Below, piece by piece: positions 1-11,100 of a stretch of DNA of 64,000 nucleotides (its first letter is position 1; the number at the start of each line of letters is the position of its first letter). The notes beneath the pieces are model-generated. The model saw only the letters and a list, made by a program, of their open reading frames with translations, was not told where the DNA came from and ran no database searches. The DNA is from Panagrolaimus kolymaensis (Eukaryota; Nematoda; Chromadorea; Rhabditida; Panagrolaimidae): assembly GCA_028622995.1 (NCBI GenBank), contig JAJQJQ010000039.1:1364001-1428000 (forward strand). The letters run 5' to 3'. Position numbers and translations under genes: made by a program.

Positions 1-15
1 ACGAAAAAAACTAAC

Positions 16-174
16 TTTAACATCACCAAATATTTCAGGAAAATTTGTGTTACTTTTTGTGAGGCCAAAATGATAAAGAACATCATCGATTTGTTCATTC
101 AAAAATGGATTATTTACACAAACTTCACGATTTTTAGCTTCCAATGGAGGAATTTCAGCTGCTTCGTTTGCCAT
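16..174 (-). CDS. upp-1: Uridine phosphorylase, first exon only (gene runs off the left edge)
   Basis: One 53-codon exon starts at the ATG on the minus strand at 174 and ends at a GT donor just below 16; the rest lies outside the window. The peptide contains LYHFGLTKSNTNFPEIFGDVK, collinear with the N-terminal segment of animal uridine phosphorylases (LYHF, then a short spacer, then FGDVK just before the first phosphate-binding region). The enzyme reversibly cleaves uridine to uracil and ribose-1-phosphate in pyrimidine salvage in the cytosol. The catalytic residues are not in the window, so activity cannot be judged. The symbol is by analogy with the C. elegans orthologue. Confidence 0.8.
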
Positions 175-1424
175 GGTTTTAGACTACAAGTTTAAAATTA
201 TTGAAACACATGGACATCAACATTAAAAACATAGAAAAGCGAATCAAAAACGGTTGACAAATAAGAAAAATAATAATTAAAAAGCCTGTTAATACATACT
301 TGCACGAAAGGCTAAAAAGTAAGATAGTTGGATGGATATTGTAACAAATTTTGGCTGAAACTACAAGGATTTTAATATTAAATAAAGCGATTTTGGAGCC
401 GTTATCATAAATATGTATGAAGAGAGTAAATACAATTTAATAAAAAGCTGGTGAAGCTAACGAGTGTTGGAGACTCATGGATTTCGACGTTTTTCATCTG
501 CGCGAAATAAAGCAAACTATGAAGAATTTTTTTTAGTTTTGCTTCTTTGTTTTTTTTCTTCATTTGCGTCATAGTTCCCAAATCAAATTGGTAAAAACTT
601 GAGTACATTACAGCTTAATTTTTTGTAGCAAAAAAAGAAGTTTTTTTGCAAAAGAAATTAATTGTTGAATGGGATAAAAGCGAAACAAGATTTTTGATTT
701 TAGCGATCATGGTTTTTGGATGGAGAGAGCAATCCATCCTTCTTAATAAAAATTATGAGAAACTTGAAACGAAGCATTGTTTTTTCGCAATAAGCGTGTG
801 AGCAAATATGTATGGTCGAGCATGCTTCCAACTTACAAGTTTATAAAGCTTTCACGTTTAAGCCGCTTAAATGAAGTTTTTTATTGTTGGAACGAAGTGT
901 AAAAAAAGAAGAAGCTTGAAATAAAATAAAAAATATAGAAACCTTGGGAAAATCGACGACTTTTTTTTGTTACAAAATCAAAAAGAAAAGATAGCATCAG
1001 CAATCTAGAGTTTAGCCGCATCATCGTTTAGTCATATGGTAATTGAGTCATTTTCTCAGAAAATTTTAGTTTCTTGTGAATGTGTGTGTTTAACAAATTC
1101 ATATAAGTGCAGTTTCTTCGATCAACAAACAAAAACATTAAATAAAAATTTATTAATAGTTTTTCAGAAAACTAATAACGAAAAAAAACAGGCTATGAAA
1201 ATTCACGAATTTTTGGATTAAAGCTTGCAATGTAACATTTTTTAATAGCCAGATGATTTTATCATTGGTCAACTTTCTTTTCGAATCATTTGGAAAGGTT
1301 TTCGTATTCCATAAATAAATATTTCTTTGATCCCAATAAGCCCAAAATGAATTCATAAAGACACAAAAAGTAAATTTTAAATATTATTTATTATTAATTA
1401 TTATACAAATACAAAACACAATAA
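175..1424. other. Intergenic spacer between upp-1 and MSP
   Basis: About 1.25 kb of AT-rich sequence holding the upp-1 upstream region and the MSP 3' end. An AATAAA signal for MSP lies on the minus strand at 1387-1392. The short open frames here have no recognisable protein character. Confidence 0.6.
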
Positions 1425-1863
1425 TTAGGGATTGTATTCGATTGGAAGATTCTTGCGTCGAACCATTCCATCACCTTGGAACCATTCACGGCGGAATTGT
1501 TTAGCAGCGCCATCAGGAGTATTGGTCCATTCAATGGTAATACGATCATTATTGGTGTCTTCAGCAGCCATATCGAAGGAGTCACAGGAGACAGCCATAA
1601 GAACAGCTTCTTTAGGATCAAGAACACCACAGGGAGGATCAACACCGAGGCGCTTCATGTTGGTTGTCTTGATTGCCCATCCAATACGACGTCCACCAGC
1701 ATTGATGATCTAAAAATAAACAAAAAATTAGTAAACAAAAAAAGTAATAATAAAAGAAAAAACCAACCTTGATGTGATAGGTATGTTTATCATCATAAGG
1801 AGCGTTGAAAACGATCTTATTACCAGGTTGAGTAGCAATATCACCAGGAGGAACGGAAGCCAT
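1425..1863 (-). CDS. msp: Major sperm protein (MSP), two exons
   Basis: Exons 1768-1863 and 1425-1709 join in phase 0 to give a 126-residue protein, the normal MSP length (126-127). It begins [16 protein letters not shown], has the [13 protein letters not shown] strand, IGWAIKTTN, the [13 protein letters not shown] segment, and ends [11 protein letters not shown]: the complete MSP immunoglobulin-like fold. MSP polymerises to drive amoeboid crawling of nematode sperm and is also a secreted oocyte-maturation signal. The 58-bp intron falls after residue 32 (HIK); C. elegans MSP genes are intronless, so this intron is a useful lineage marker. A TATAAAAGG box and an octamer lie upstream. Identification is near certain; MSPs are multicopy, so no specific paralogue is assigned. 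Confidence 0.97.
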
Positions 1864-1943
1864 GACGATGAAGAAGTTGAGATGAAGTAAGTCGACGACG
1901 AAGAAGTGCAGACTAAACTGATGACTTTTTCATGTCAAGCTTT

Positions 1944-2020
1944 CCTTTTATACGTTTTTGAAGGTTTCAAAAAAATGAATATTTTAGTTATGCAAATTAT
2001 TCGAAATCATGTGAATTATC
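1944..2020 (-). promoter_or_regulatory. MSP promoter: TATA box, octamer and GATA site
   Basis: Reading the minus strand, TATAAAAGG (1944-1952) lies about 85 bp before the MSP start codon. Further upstream are the octamer ATGCAAAT (1990-1997, as written on the plus strand) and a GATAA core (2016-2020). C. elegans MSP genes use GATA sites bound by ELT-1. The Q/G/Y-repeat gene at 4907-5651 has the same arrangement. Confidence 0.55.
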
Positions 2021-3229
2021 GTCTTTGGCGATGATTGATTTCTTTTTTTGGACAAAAAACTTGCGGTAAAATTTTTTTTGATTAAAGTAAAGCAACAACC
2101 ATATCCACGCTAAAATCAAGCGTTGGCAATAAAACTAATTATTATAACTGAATTATTAAAAGATACTAAATATTTGTCGTCATCATTGATTAAATTTTTG
2201 GAGAATTAATACAGTCGTAGTAAATGAAATGTCTAGGTGAGAAGAAAGTTAACGATTCATCCGCATATAGTTTATTATATTTTATTTTATTTGTTAAGTT
2301 AAAGATCAGACATTGCTTCTTTTAATTGTGGGATTTGTATACGTGTACATACATATGTGAAGCTATTTCAAGGTTTCATCAAAGCTTTCCATTTGGAAAG
2401 ACAAGTAAAAGCAAAAATGGAGTATGACCTTGTGGACTTTAAAAAAAAGATTTTATGATGCCTTTTTTATAAACAACAAAGTTCTTTTAGCATGTCTTCT
2501 TGACCTCAAAGACGTGTATCGATTTTCTTTTTATACTTATCGGTAACAGGTAAAGACAAGTTCGTTTATATATACACTCATCATTTTTTATTAATTCTCA
2601 CAACTTTGAGAAGCAACTAGTAAACGTTAAAAAAACAATAATACGAAGATGACAAATCAGAAAAACGTGAAATGAAATTTTTTTTTTCAGTGAAAGCCTG
2701 CGTTGTCATTGATTTTAAAACCATTAATTAACTGTAACATAAGGTAAAATCACACAAAATCAATGATCAGATTTTTAGTTTGAAAATGTTTAGAGATTGT
2801 ATGTTGTTGTTTGGCTCCTTCGTGATTAACTTTATTTGCACAAAGTACTTACATGGATGCAAAGTGTTAAAAGATACTAAATTTTCTAAAGGATTTAAGA
2901 AACATAATTAAAACATCCAAAGTTAGAATGAATGAAAGCTGAAAATGAAACTTTCGAGTTTATTTCCAATCATATAAGCTATATAGTTAATGAAAACATG
3001 AACATGAAACATCACTGCTGAAACTTTATAGTCGTAGAAAAATATTGGGCATAAGCTAACTTCCACAAAATGTGTTTGATCCACACGTAACTCACGTGTT
3101 TTTACAATAGACAAAATATTCATAAACTCAAACCTTTATTAAAGAAAAACAAAACAAAACACAACAAAACAAAGCAAGAAACAAAATGTAATATGTACAA
3201 CAACACAACGTAATAAACAAGAAAACAAT
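2021..3229. other. Intergenic spacer upstream of MSP
   Basis: About 1.2 kb of AT-rich sequence between the MSP promoter and the 3' end of the MATH-BTB gene. I see no supported gene; the small open frames lack recognisable domains. Confidence 0.55.
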
Positions 3230-3418
3230 TCAAGTCTTAACAATATCAAAATTAACACTTTTAAGAACCTTCAAAGCAAAAGTTTCATTGAGATTATCGA
3301 AATCATCAATAGGTCGATCCATTCTTAAGCAAGCAACTATAAAATTCATACAACGTTCTTGAAGTTTGAGAGAATTGGCAGTAATTGAGAAGGTTGCAAT
3401 GCTAACGACGTTTATAAG
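3230..3418 (-). pseudogene. C-terminal BTB tail of the MATH-BTB gene, beyond the stop codon
   Basis: Directly after the TAA of the MATH-BTB gene, and in the same frame, 62 codons stay open to TGA at 3230-3232. They read as a normal BTB C-terminus (NVVSIATFSITANSLKLQE, then RCMNF and LNETFALKVLKSV). Restoring the stop alone would add this tail. I found no alternative splice acceptor that bypasses the stop while keeping frame. Confidence 0.75.
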
Positions 3419-4388
3419 TTAGATATCTTCAGCCAATAAAAGTTCCAATGAATCCTAAAAAAAGACAAAGTTATACATTACATATATAGTATTTTTGACA
3501 AAGAACTTACTTTGAGATCTTGAATGTCGTATTTATCAAGAAAGAGAAGAACATCAATCTTTTCTTCCATCGTCAAAGTTGAGGGTTTGCGATCATACAA
3601 AAGTTCAAGAGCAAGTTCAACAGTTTCATAGGAAAAATCTGTGATACCTAATGTGTTTTCAGCAGCTTCTTTCATTCCAGAATTGAACATTCCATCAAAA
3701 GCAGTTGAATGAGCAGCAAGGATGCATTTGTGAGCCTATAAGATTCTAGTTGCGAATGTAATAAAGAAAATAATAACTTACTTGTAGTGTTTTGCCGTTA
3801 ACATTGATAGCGAAATCTTGGTCATTTCTTTCCCATAATTTAATCAAGAAACTTTGATCTTTCCATTTATTTGTTATATCAGCTTTTGAAACCTGTCTTT
3901 CAACCTTTAAAGTTCCTTGACATTTTAGAGTGAGCTTTCCACCAATGATAAACTTCTTTTCTGGATCAAACAGGTCGGCAGTGGTGAAACGACTTCCTCC
4001 CCATCCTTCAGATTTTTCTAACACAACGTTATGCTTCTTAATAAAATCAACAGAATCAATCAAAAATTTGAAATCAGCTTTGATTTTCTTTTCTTTTCCA
4101 AGTTTCAAGTGCAAGGAAATCCATACTTTTCCACGATTTTTTTCTTTATTACCATTAGGTGCTATTTTAAAGCAAAATTGAACATCAGGAATATTTGAGG
4201 CATTGAACCATTTTGTTGTCAAATATCCATTTTTTGATTCTTTCAAAGCAACCAGCTTGTTTTTATGGATTTCCCATTTGATCGCGAAAGGACATACAAT
4301 CATTTTCTAAAAAACAAATAACTACTTTTTTGAACACAATAAAAGAATAACATACGGTATAAGCAAAAGAATTTAGAGTTGAATCCAT
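3419..4388 (-). CDS. MATH-BTB (BATH) protein, ends at an early in-frame stop
   Basis: Four exons (4356-4388, 3782-4306, 3511-3735, 3419-3454) join cleanly in phase 0 to give 272 residues. Residues about 15-145 form a MATH-type domain (IKWEIHKNK, WFNASNIPDV, KSEGWGGSRFT); a BTB/POZ domain follows (DQDFAINVNGKTLQAHKCILAAHS, then FDGMFNSGMKE and ELLYDRK). BATH proteins act as CUL-3 ubiquitin-ligase substrate adaptors and are greatly expanded in nematodes. The frame hits TAA at 3419-3421, yet the same frame continues downstream to 3230 with convincing BTB-tail sequence. The gene is therefore truncated, polymorphic or newly pseudogenised. No orthologue-level name can be given. Confidence 0.82.
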
Positions 4389-4906
4389 TTTTGTTGTCCA
4401 CGACGAAAAGCTCTGAAAAAACAAGTTTAAACAATTTCACGATGAAATAAGTCATGAATGAAGCTGTAGCATAATCGAGTATGGTTATAAACAAACTGTA
4501 GACTTAATAACAATGATCAATACTATTGAAAGCGATTAAACATTAAAAACAAAAAGCTCGAAGACGGCAAATGAGAAATAATCTGAATGAAAGTAAAATA
4601 CAGAAAATCATTGGAATAAAACAGTATTTGCGCTCATTCTTATGATGCCAACAAATTTAGTGAAAACACGCGGGAAATTAGTAAAGCGCTAACGATGATA
4701 TTGCTTTAGCTATTCAACGACTTTTAGGATATCGTTTAGGCTCGTTAAACTGTACTAAAGAAAGAAAAAAAACCCAATAATTTCTAAGTTGCTTAACTTC
4801 TAATGATGTTATATCGTATTCACATAGACAGAATGTTATAATTTTACAGTATTTATTTACATTTACAATTAATTAAAAAGGAAAAGCTTAAATTAAAACA
4901 AAAGAA
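4389..4906. other. Spacer between BATH gene and Q/G/Y-repeat gene
   Basis: AT-rich sequence with the BATH upstream region and the 3' end of the next gene. No gene seen. Confidence 0.5.
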
Positions 4907-5651
4907 TTAAAGAGAGTAAGCAGTTCCTTCAAGAGCATATTGAGAAGCGTAACCAGCAGCATGTTCACGAAGGTTTCCTTGGGTGCCATTTCCAATAGTG
5001 ATACGAGTACCATATGGAGTCTTTTCAATAGCGGTGACGACGTTGGATTGTTGACCATAAGGAGTTCCAGATGCATATTGTTGTTGGCCATAAGGAGCAC
5101 TTCCAGCACCATAAGAAGATGGAGCATAATACCAGGCTGTTTTGCCATCATAGAGAACACCACGATTAGCATCATAGAAAGCAGGCTTCCCATAATATTG
5201 AGCTTGAATATCAGCAGGAGCTTCACGACGGTGGCCATAACCAGCACCAAGATATTGGTTTTGTTGTTGACCAGCTTGATATTGACCTGGAGCATATTGA
5301 CCAGCAGCAGCATATTGACCAGGAGCGTATTGAGCACCAGCTTGATATTGACCAGGAGCATATTGACCAGCTTGAAGTTGACCACCAGCAGCATATTGAC
5401 CAGGTTGATATTGTTGACCACCAGGTTGTCCAGCTTGATATTGGTAAGCACCACCGGGTTGACCTTGCCATTGGCCACCATGTTGAGCAGCTTGATATTG
5501 ACCAGGTTGATACTGTTGACCACTAGGTTGACCAGCTTGATATTGACCGGGTTGACCTTGCCATTGACCACCTGAAAAAAAGAAAGAATGAAAAAAAGAA
5601 AGTTTAAAAAAAAGAAATACCTTGTTGAGGAGCACCAGAGTAAGAAGCCAT
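4907..5651 (-). CDS. Q/G/Y/A/P-rich tandem-repeat protein, possibly sperm expressed
   Basis: Exons 5621-5651 and 4907-5571 (phase 1 junction) give 231 residues starting MASYSGAPQQGG. Residues about 12-125 are a low-complexity array of units such as GQYQAGQ, GQYAPGQ and GQQYQPGQ. From about residue 130 the sequence becomes complex and looks folded (REAPADIQAQYYGKPAFYD, GKTAWYYAPSS, TPYGTRITIGNGTQG). There is no signal peptide or membrane segment. I do not recognise the family. The start MAS, single small intron, and a TATAAAAG box about 90 bp upstream with octamer and GATA motifs resemble the MSP gene 3 kb away, so sperm expression and a cytoskeletal role are reasonable inferences but not shown. 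The long opposite-strand frames here are products of the repeat. Confidence 0.8.
4995..5571 (-). repeat. Coding repeat array (GQYxxGQ units)
   Basis: Within exon 2, degenerate units of about 18-24 bp encoding GQYQAGQ-like heptads and octads recur, densest between about 5250 and 5571. The array explains long open frames on both strands here and is a likely site of length polymorphism. Confidence 0.6.
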
Positions 5652-5741
5652 TGCGTTTAGAAGATGAGAGAGAGAGAATGCTGCGACGTTACGAAAGAGT
5701 TAAAAATAAACTCGACTGAAGCTTTTCTATTGCATCGGCTG

Positions 5742-5812
5742 TCTTTTATACTGTTTTCTTTGCCTTCATTCAAATGATTTCTAATTTGCATGGAAATGAT
5801 TATCATGCAAAT
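5742..5812 (-). promoter_or_regulatory. Promoter of the Q/G/Y-repeat gene: TATA box, paired octamers, GATA
   Basis: TATAAAAGA on the minus strand (5742-5750) lies about 91 bp before the start codon. Upstream are two inverted octamers, ATTTGCAT (5784-5791) and ATGCAAAT (5805-5812), flanking a GATAA core (complement of 5800-5804). The arrangement matches the MSP promoter. Confidence 0.5.
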
Positions 5813-6605
5813 TTCTTTTTGCAAAGAAAAAATGAAAGAGAGGGATTGCAAATAACTTTGAAAGTAGGATCTTTTTTAAAATTTTCGGTTATCATGAGCT
5901 ATTATCAACACTTTATTTTTATAAAAGGTTCATTAAAAATTATGTTGAACCATTCTTTGAACAATTATGGCTTTGATACAAAAAGTACGGATTTTTAATT
6001 TTCAACTTTCTTTGCTTCATTAAAACTTTTATTTTCTTTAAGCATCAACTATTTTTTTTTTGAAATTAATTTTCTTGTTTGTTGGGCTTTTTAAAACACA
6101 AGCTAAAGCATATTGATCTTGATTGACTACTAACTAATTAACTGACCAATTTATCATTCAAACTAAGAGCGCGCCTTTTGTTTCTTATATTTTTGTTTAA
6201 ATGGTGTTTTTAATGAAGATAACAAAGAAGCGCTGTCTATTTTTTTTATCAAATGTCTTGAACAAAATAGAAAACAAAAGCGATTAAAATATAAACAACA
6301 ACATAACCTTGAAAAAGTTTTTGATGCTATGTTGCTTGCTTTGATAAATTTTAGTGTAATAAAAAAGTCTGACATTCATTGATTAAACGCTTTTTTCGAT
6401 CTTCGCTGCTTCTTGAGGCTTATATTTTTGTTTTCGATATTCCATATGCTTGTGGATCTCGTTTCTGCTGTTTAAAACCGTAGACTTGTTACTCCAAATT
6501 TTATTGCGAAACTTTGAAAGTCGTGGATGTTTTTCCTAAAACATTTATTTTTTAACTTTGCTTTAAAATTTTTGAAAGCTTTTTGAATAATAAATAATTG
6601 TTTAG
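5813..6605. other. Divergent upstream spacer
   Basis: AT-rich region between the divergently transcribed Q/G/Y-repeat gene and the transthyretin-like gene. No gene seen. The sequence just before 6606 ends in TTTAG, a possible spliced-leader acceptor for the transthyretin-like gene. Confidence 0.5.
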
Positions 6606-7320
6606 ATGAAGCTCATTGCCTTCATCCTCATTGTCTCGGCTGCTTTAGTAGCTGGCGAAGCTGGACTTCATTCTGTTGCAGTTAAAGGAGAATTAAAATG
6701 TGGCAAAAATGCAGCAGAAAATGTTCATATTCGACTTTTACGAATTTCACCTGAGAAAATCAAGGAAAAATATAGTAAGCTTTATTCCTTTATGAATTTG
6801 TAAAATCCTTAAAAATATTTTTCACAGTTGTTAATGAAGTCCTTGATACTCGTATCACAGGTCCATCAGGAATGTTTGAACTTACCGGAAATACCAATGG
6901 TCGAGCAATCAATGAAACCACCATCGATCCCGCCATTGCTATTTATCATCAATGTGATGATGATCCAAAAGATACAGTAAGCATCAGCTATTTCATAAAT
7001 CGTTGGAAGCATTTTAATTTTTTTATAGAAAGGTTATCGCCGTTTCATCGTTAAATTTCCTCAACGCAGTGTCACTCAAGGACGAACCCCAAAGAAAACT
7101 CATGATATCGGTACACTCAATTTAGAGGTTAGCGATTTTTAACTTCCTAAAAAAGCAATGATTGATGTTGCTTAAAATTAGAAAAATGGAACAAAGCTCG
7201 TTAAAATAATTACAACTCATAACTCTATTGCGGAAAGCCAAAAAATTAATAACATCTTTTATCTCTTTTCAGATCACCTATCCAGGAGAAAAACGCGATA
7301 AAGATTTCAAACCAACATAA
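6606..7320 (+). CDS. Transthyretin-like (TTL) secreted protein
   Basis: Four exons (6606-6774, 6828-6976, 7029-7127, 7273-7320) give 154 residues. A clear signal peptide (MKLIAFILIVSAALVAGEA) precedes the TTL fold: VAVKGELKCGKNAAENVHI, ITGPSGMFELTGNT, AIYHQCDDDP, YRRFIVKFP and a final ITYPGEKRDKDFKP. The two conserved cysteines (LKCGK and HQCDD) that normally form a disulfide are present. TTL proteins are a large nematode-specific family of secreted proteins; one C. elegans member, TTR-52, bridges phosphatidylserine to an engulfment receptor, but most have no known role. Length and exon number are typical. The start is placed at the ATG directly after a TTTAG that may be a trans-splice acceptor. 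Confidence 0.93.
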
Positions 7321-8143
7321 TTGAAACTTTTGGATAACCAATTTATGATTAATAAATTAGTTTTATGTAATATTCTTTATTTGGTATTTAATAATGTATT
7401 TTTTAAAAATAAAATGCATTACTACAATTTTTATGCAGCTTTAAAAAACATATTCATTAACTTTGAAAGTCAACGTTTGTGAATCGACAATTTTTTGGTT
7501 GCAATGGTTTTGTTTCACAAAGCTTTGATTCTCATAAAATTTACGACTTCTCATGTGTGTAATGTCAGAATAATTTTTACAGGTTTATTATAACTTTATA
7601 ATAATTTCTTTTTCTCTAATTTTGCAATAAACTCTAACAAACAAACAAAAAAATAGTAAAAAATAATAACCGTATTAAGGCGAGTGTTGAAACAAACAAA
7701 AAACAAAGTTCAAAAAAAATTGGAAGCTTTCGACAAAAATAAATAGCCTGGAAAAAAAGAAAGCAGTATTTACCGGAATAAAAAATTTGATTTGTAATAA
7801 ATTTTTTTGAAATGTTTTCCGATTTTCTTAGTAAAAATGGAAGACTTTAAAAGACACTAATCGAGAAATCAAGCAGATACATAAAAGAACAATAAAAATT
7901 TTATCAAATGCAAATACATAAGAAAGGCAATATTTAAAAACCAAATATAACAAAAACATAATTAAATAGAAAAATTTCGACACTGGAAAGATGATAAATT
8001 TCGAAAAATAAAAAACACATCATCGGTTGTTTGATTGAGACAAAAATTTGTAAGAGACTATAACACAAACAAAAAATATATCACAGGAACGAAGAGTCAA
8101 AATATTTGAACCAGGATTAGATGAAATGCAGAATCTCGAACAT
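7321..8143. other. Convergent 3' spacer
   Basis: AT-rich 3' flanks of the transthyretin-like gene (+) and the POU gene (-). No gene seen. Confidence 0.5.
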
Positions 8144-11100
8144 TTAATCAGTATCAGTTTTTCTCATCTTTTGACGTCGATTACAGAACCATACACGAAT
8201 AACCTAAAAAGAAAAGCATGTGATAAGTTAAAAAAAGAGATAAAGGTTTATGATACCAATTTTCATGAAAGACATCCTTCTTCGATAATGCAAAAAGGTA
8301 CGACAGACTTACAAAAAAAAAACTTACATCACTTTCCAAGTTCAAGCTTGTGCTAATTTCATTGATTTGACCATAATCAGGACGAGGATTGGTTAGATAA
8401 TATATATCAAGAGCCAACTTTTGTTGAGGATCAAGATTAGTACGTTTACGACGCCTTTTCAATGGTGGAACAATTTTTGCGTTCAATCTTGGTACATTAA
8501 TCGGTTGTAGACGAGATTCAGGACTGTTAGATCCACTCTAAAAAATGAAAAAAATAACTTTATTTTTATTTCAACAAAAAAATTCAAAATCCCTGATGAA
8601 AAAATTTTAAGCACAAAGAAAACGCAGAAGCAAGAAAAACATATTACACAAGAAATGAATTTCTTTACAAACAAACATAAAATTTAAAACTTTATTTTAA
8701 TCACAACTATGAACTACCACCATCCATTATCATCAATCTCAAAATCAAATTTATTTTTTTGCTGATGCAGCATTTCTGGCTCTTCTTCGGCTTCCTCATT
8801 GATGCCAAAAATATCCAAATTCCCAATGATGTTATCTATGGCTAATCCAAACATCCCAATAATTTCAGGAGTGGAATCAGATTCATTCCATGCTCGATCA
8901 TTCCATGGCCGATCTGAAGAAGTATTGCCGCGAAGAGGAAGGCCATCACAATCTTTTGAACTTAAGGCACTACAAAATTCAAATTCGCATCCTAATCCAC
9001 GCCATGGAGTACCTGAATCAAATTTATTATGATTCCATTGATCACTACACCAAAAAGTTCTTGGGCCATCGCCATTAACATCCACCATTGAAGGTTTATC
9101 TTGGCCATTCCAATGAAAACTATCCCATGCCTCATTTGAGGGATCATCTTCAGCTTGAGCAACCCCGGGAAAATATTCGGGATCTTCTTGAGCTTCCATG
9201 AGTTCATTGGGTTTAACAATGGGTTCAGTTTCAGGAATATCAAAAATAAAATTACAATCATTATCAAAGCGGCATTGATTAAAGCGGCGGGTAAGAGAAT
9301 TTAAAGGATGTGCATCATTTTCAATAATATTTTTAGCATAAATTGCAACATCAACATCCTTCCAACTTGGATGAAGTGATCGTCGACGAGGAAGTCGTTT
9401 GACAAGGGCATGGAATAATGATCGTTTCTTTCGAGGATGTTTGTATGTCTCATTTTTATGTGGCTTAGAATCGAATCTTACTGCCCTTTTTGGAGTATCA
9501 TTAAAATCAAAATTATTAACAGTTTTTTCTTGTACTTCAAGAATAGAGCTCCATGAAGATACGGTTGAAACTCCATCATCAATATATGGAAGCTTTTTGG
9601 TCGCTTCTTTAAACCATTCCAAATCTTTGCCATTTTGGAATTCCCAATCAGAATCTAACCATTCTTCTTCTGCCACAATATTATCCCCTCCTTTTCCCCT
9701 ATGACATAAAGAATCAACAGAACAACACAACAAAAAAGGCAAGGATAAACTCCTCTCACTCAAAGTTTGTTGAGAAGAGCCTATGTCAGTGCAAGACAAA
9801 GACCTATTATTAGATTTGCAAAAAAGCACCTGTTCATCATCATGCGAAAAAGCACTGTTATTACTGACCATATCAGGAGTATCGGAATCCATTGACATTG
9901 TTAGCAAATCAGTAATTGCAACACCACGATCAAGAGCTTTTTCGATATCTTCTATCCATTCTTCAAGAAGCGGACGTAATTTACACATATTCTTGTAAGA
10001 TAAATTTAAAGCTTCAAAGCGCGAAATCGTTGTTTGAGAAAAATCTGCACCATATCGACGTCCAAGTGCAGCACCAACATCACCTTGAGTAAAACCTAAA
10101 AACAAGCATATTTTAACATCATATTGAAAATCTCAAACCAACCGTATTTATTTCTTAAAACTTTAAATTGTTTGACAAATTCATTCAATTCATTAGTTTC
10201 ATAATTTCCTTCAACAATTTTACCATCAGGACCTTGTATAGTTGCTTTAGTTTCACATCGACCCGTTTCGCGTTTCTTTTTTGGCGGAGCATCAATTTCA
10301 TTTGCAGATGGAGGTCTTGAACCAAGGATGCTTGGACCATTCAACTCATCATTTTTAGCTTTTTCAAGCAATTTTTCGAATCCTTCTGGAAGTTGAACAG
10401 GTTGTGGATTTTCTTCAACTTTGATTTTAGTTGCTTTTGATTTTCGCTTATTTGAACCATTGTGATTTGAAGAATTATGAGCTAAAACCGAATGATGAAA
10501 AAACGGGTAAAAATGAAATGATCGATTGCCTTGTAAATTAGCAGAATGGTTTAAAGATGGAAGAAATGGTGTTGCAAGAAAAGATGCCGATGGCGGCGGG
10601 ATCATAGACGGTGAATGTGGTGGTCCACGCTTGATACTTGATGTTGAATCTAAAAGTTAATTATACTTTTATAGATACAAAAAAAACTTGGAACATGATT
10701 ATTTGTTTTGAAAAAGGCATGAATAACTTTCTTTCTTTTTTTGAGAGGAAAGGAGATTTCACCGAAAAAGAGACATTAAAAGAACGTAAAAGGTCGAGTA
10801 CTTTCCGTCATATATTTGGGCTAAACCTATGTTTATTTGCATTTTTCTCCCTTTTAATTTCAAGACTACCGAGAGAAATACCACAAAATCATGGGTGGAA
10901 AGTAAAAGGATTTGAAAAAAGAAATGAACAAAAGGTGACAAAAATAAAACCATTTTATAACGAATTCACAAACCATGGTTGATCAAAAAATTAAACCATT
11001 ATATTATTTTAGACCTCTTTTTTGTTTAAACTCTGTATACTATTCTCATCCCACAGCACAAACAGGTCTAAATAGAAAATAACACCATTCTATTATTATG

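Noticed and set aside
4940..5575. Long open frames on the plus strand and in a second minus frame over the Q/G/Y-repeat exon
   Set aside because: Shadows of the codon-periodic repeat; composition is unnatural (Thr/Ser/Ile or Asn/Leu/Val runs) while the GQY frame has a proper start, intron and promoter.
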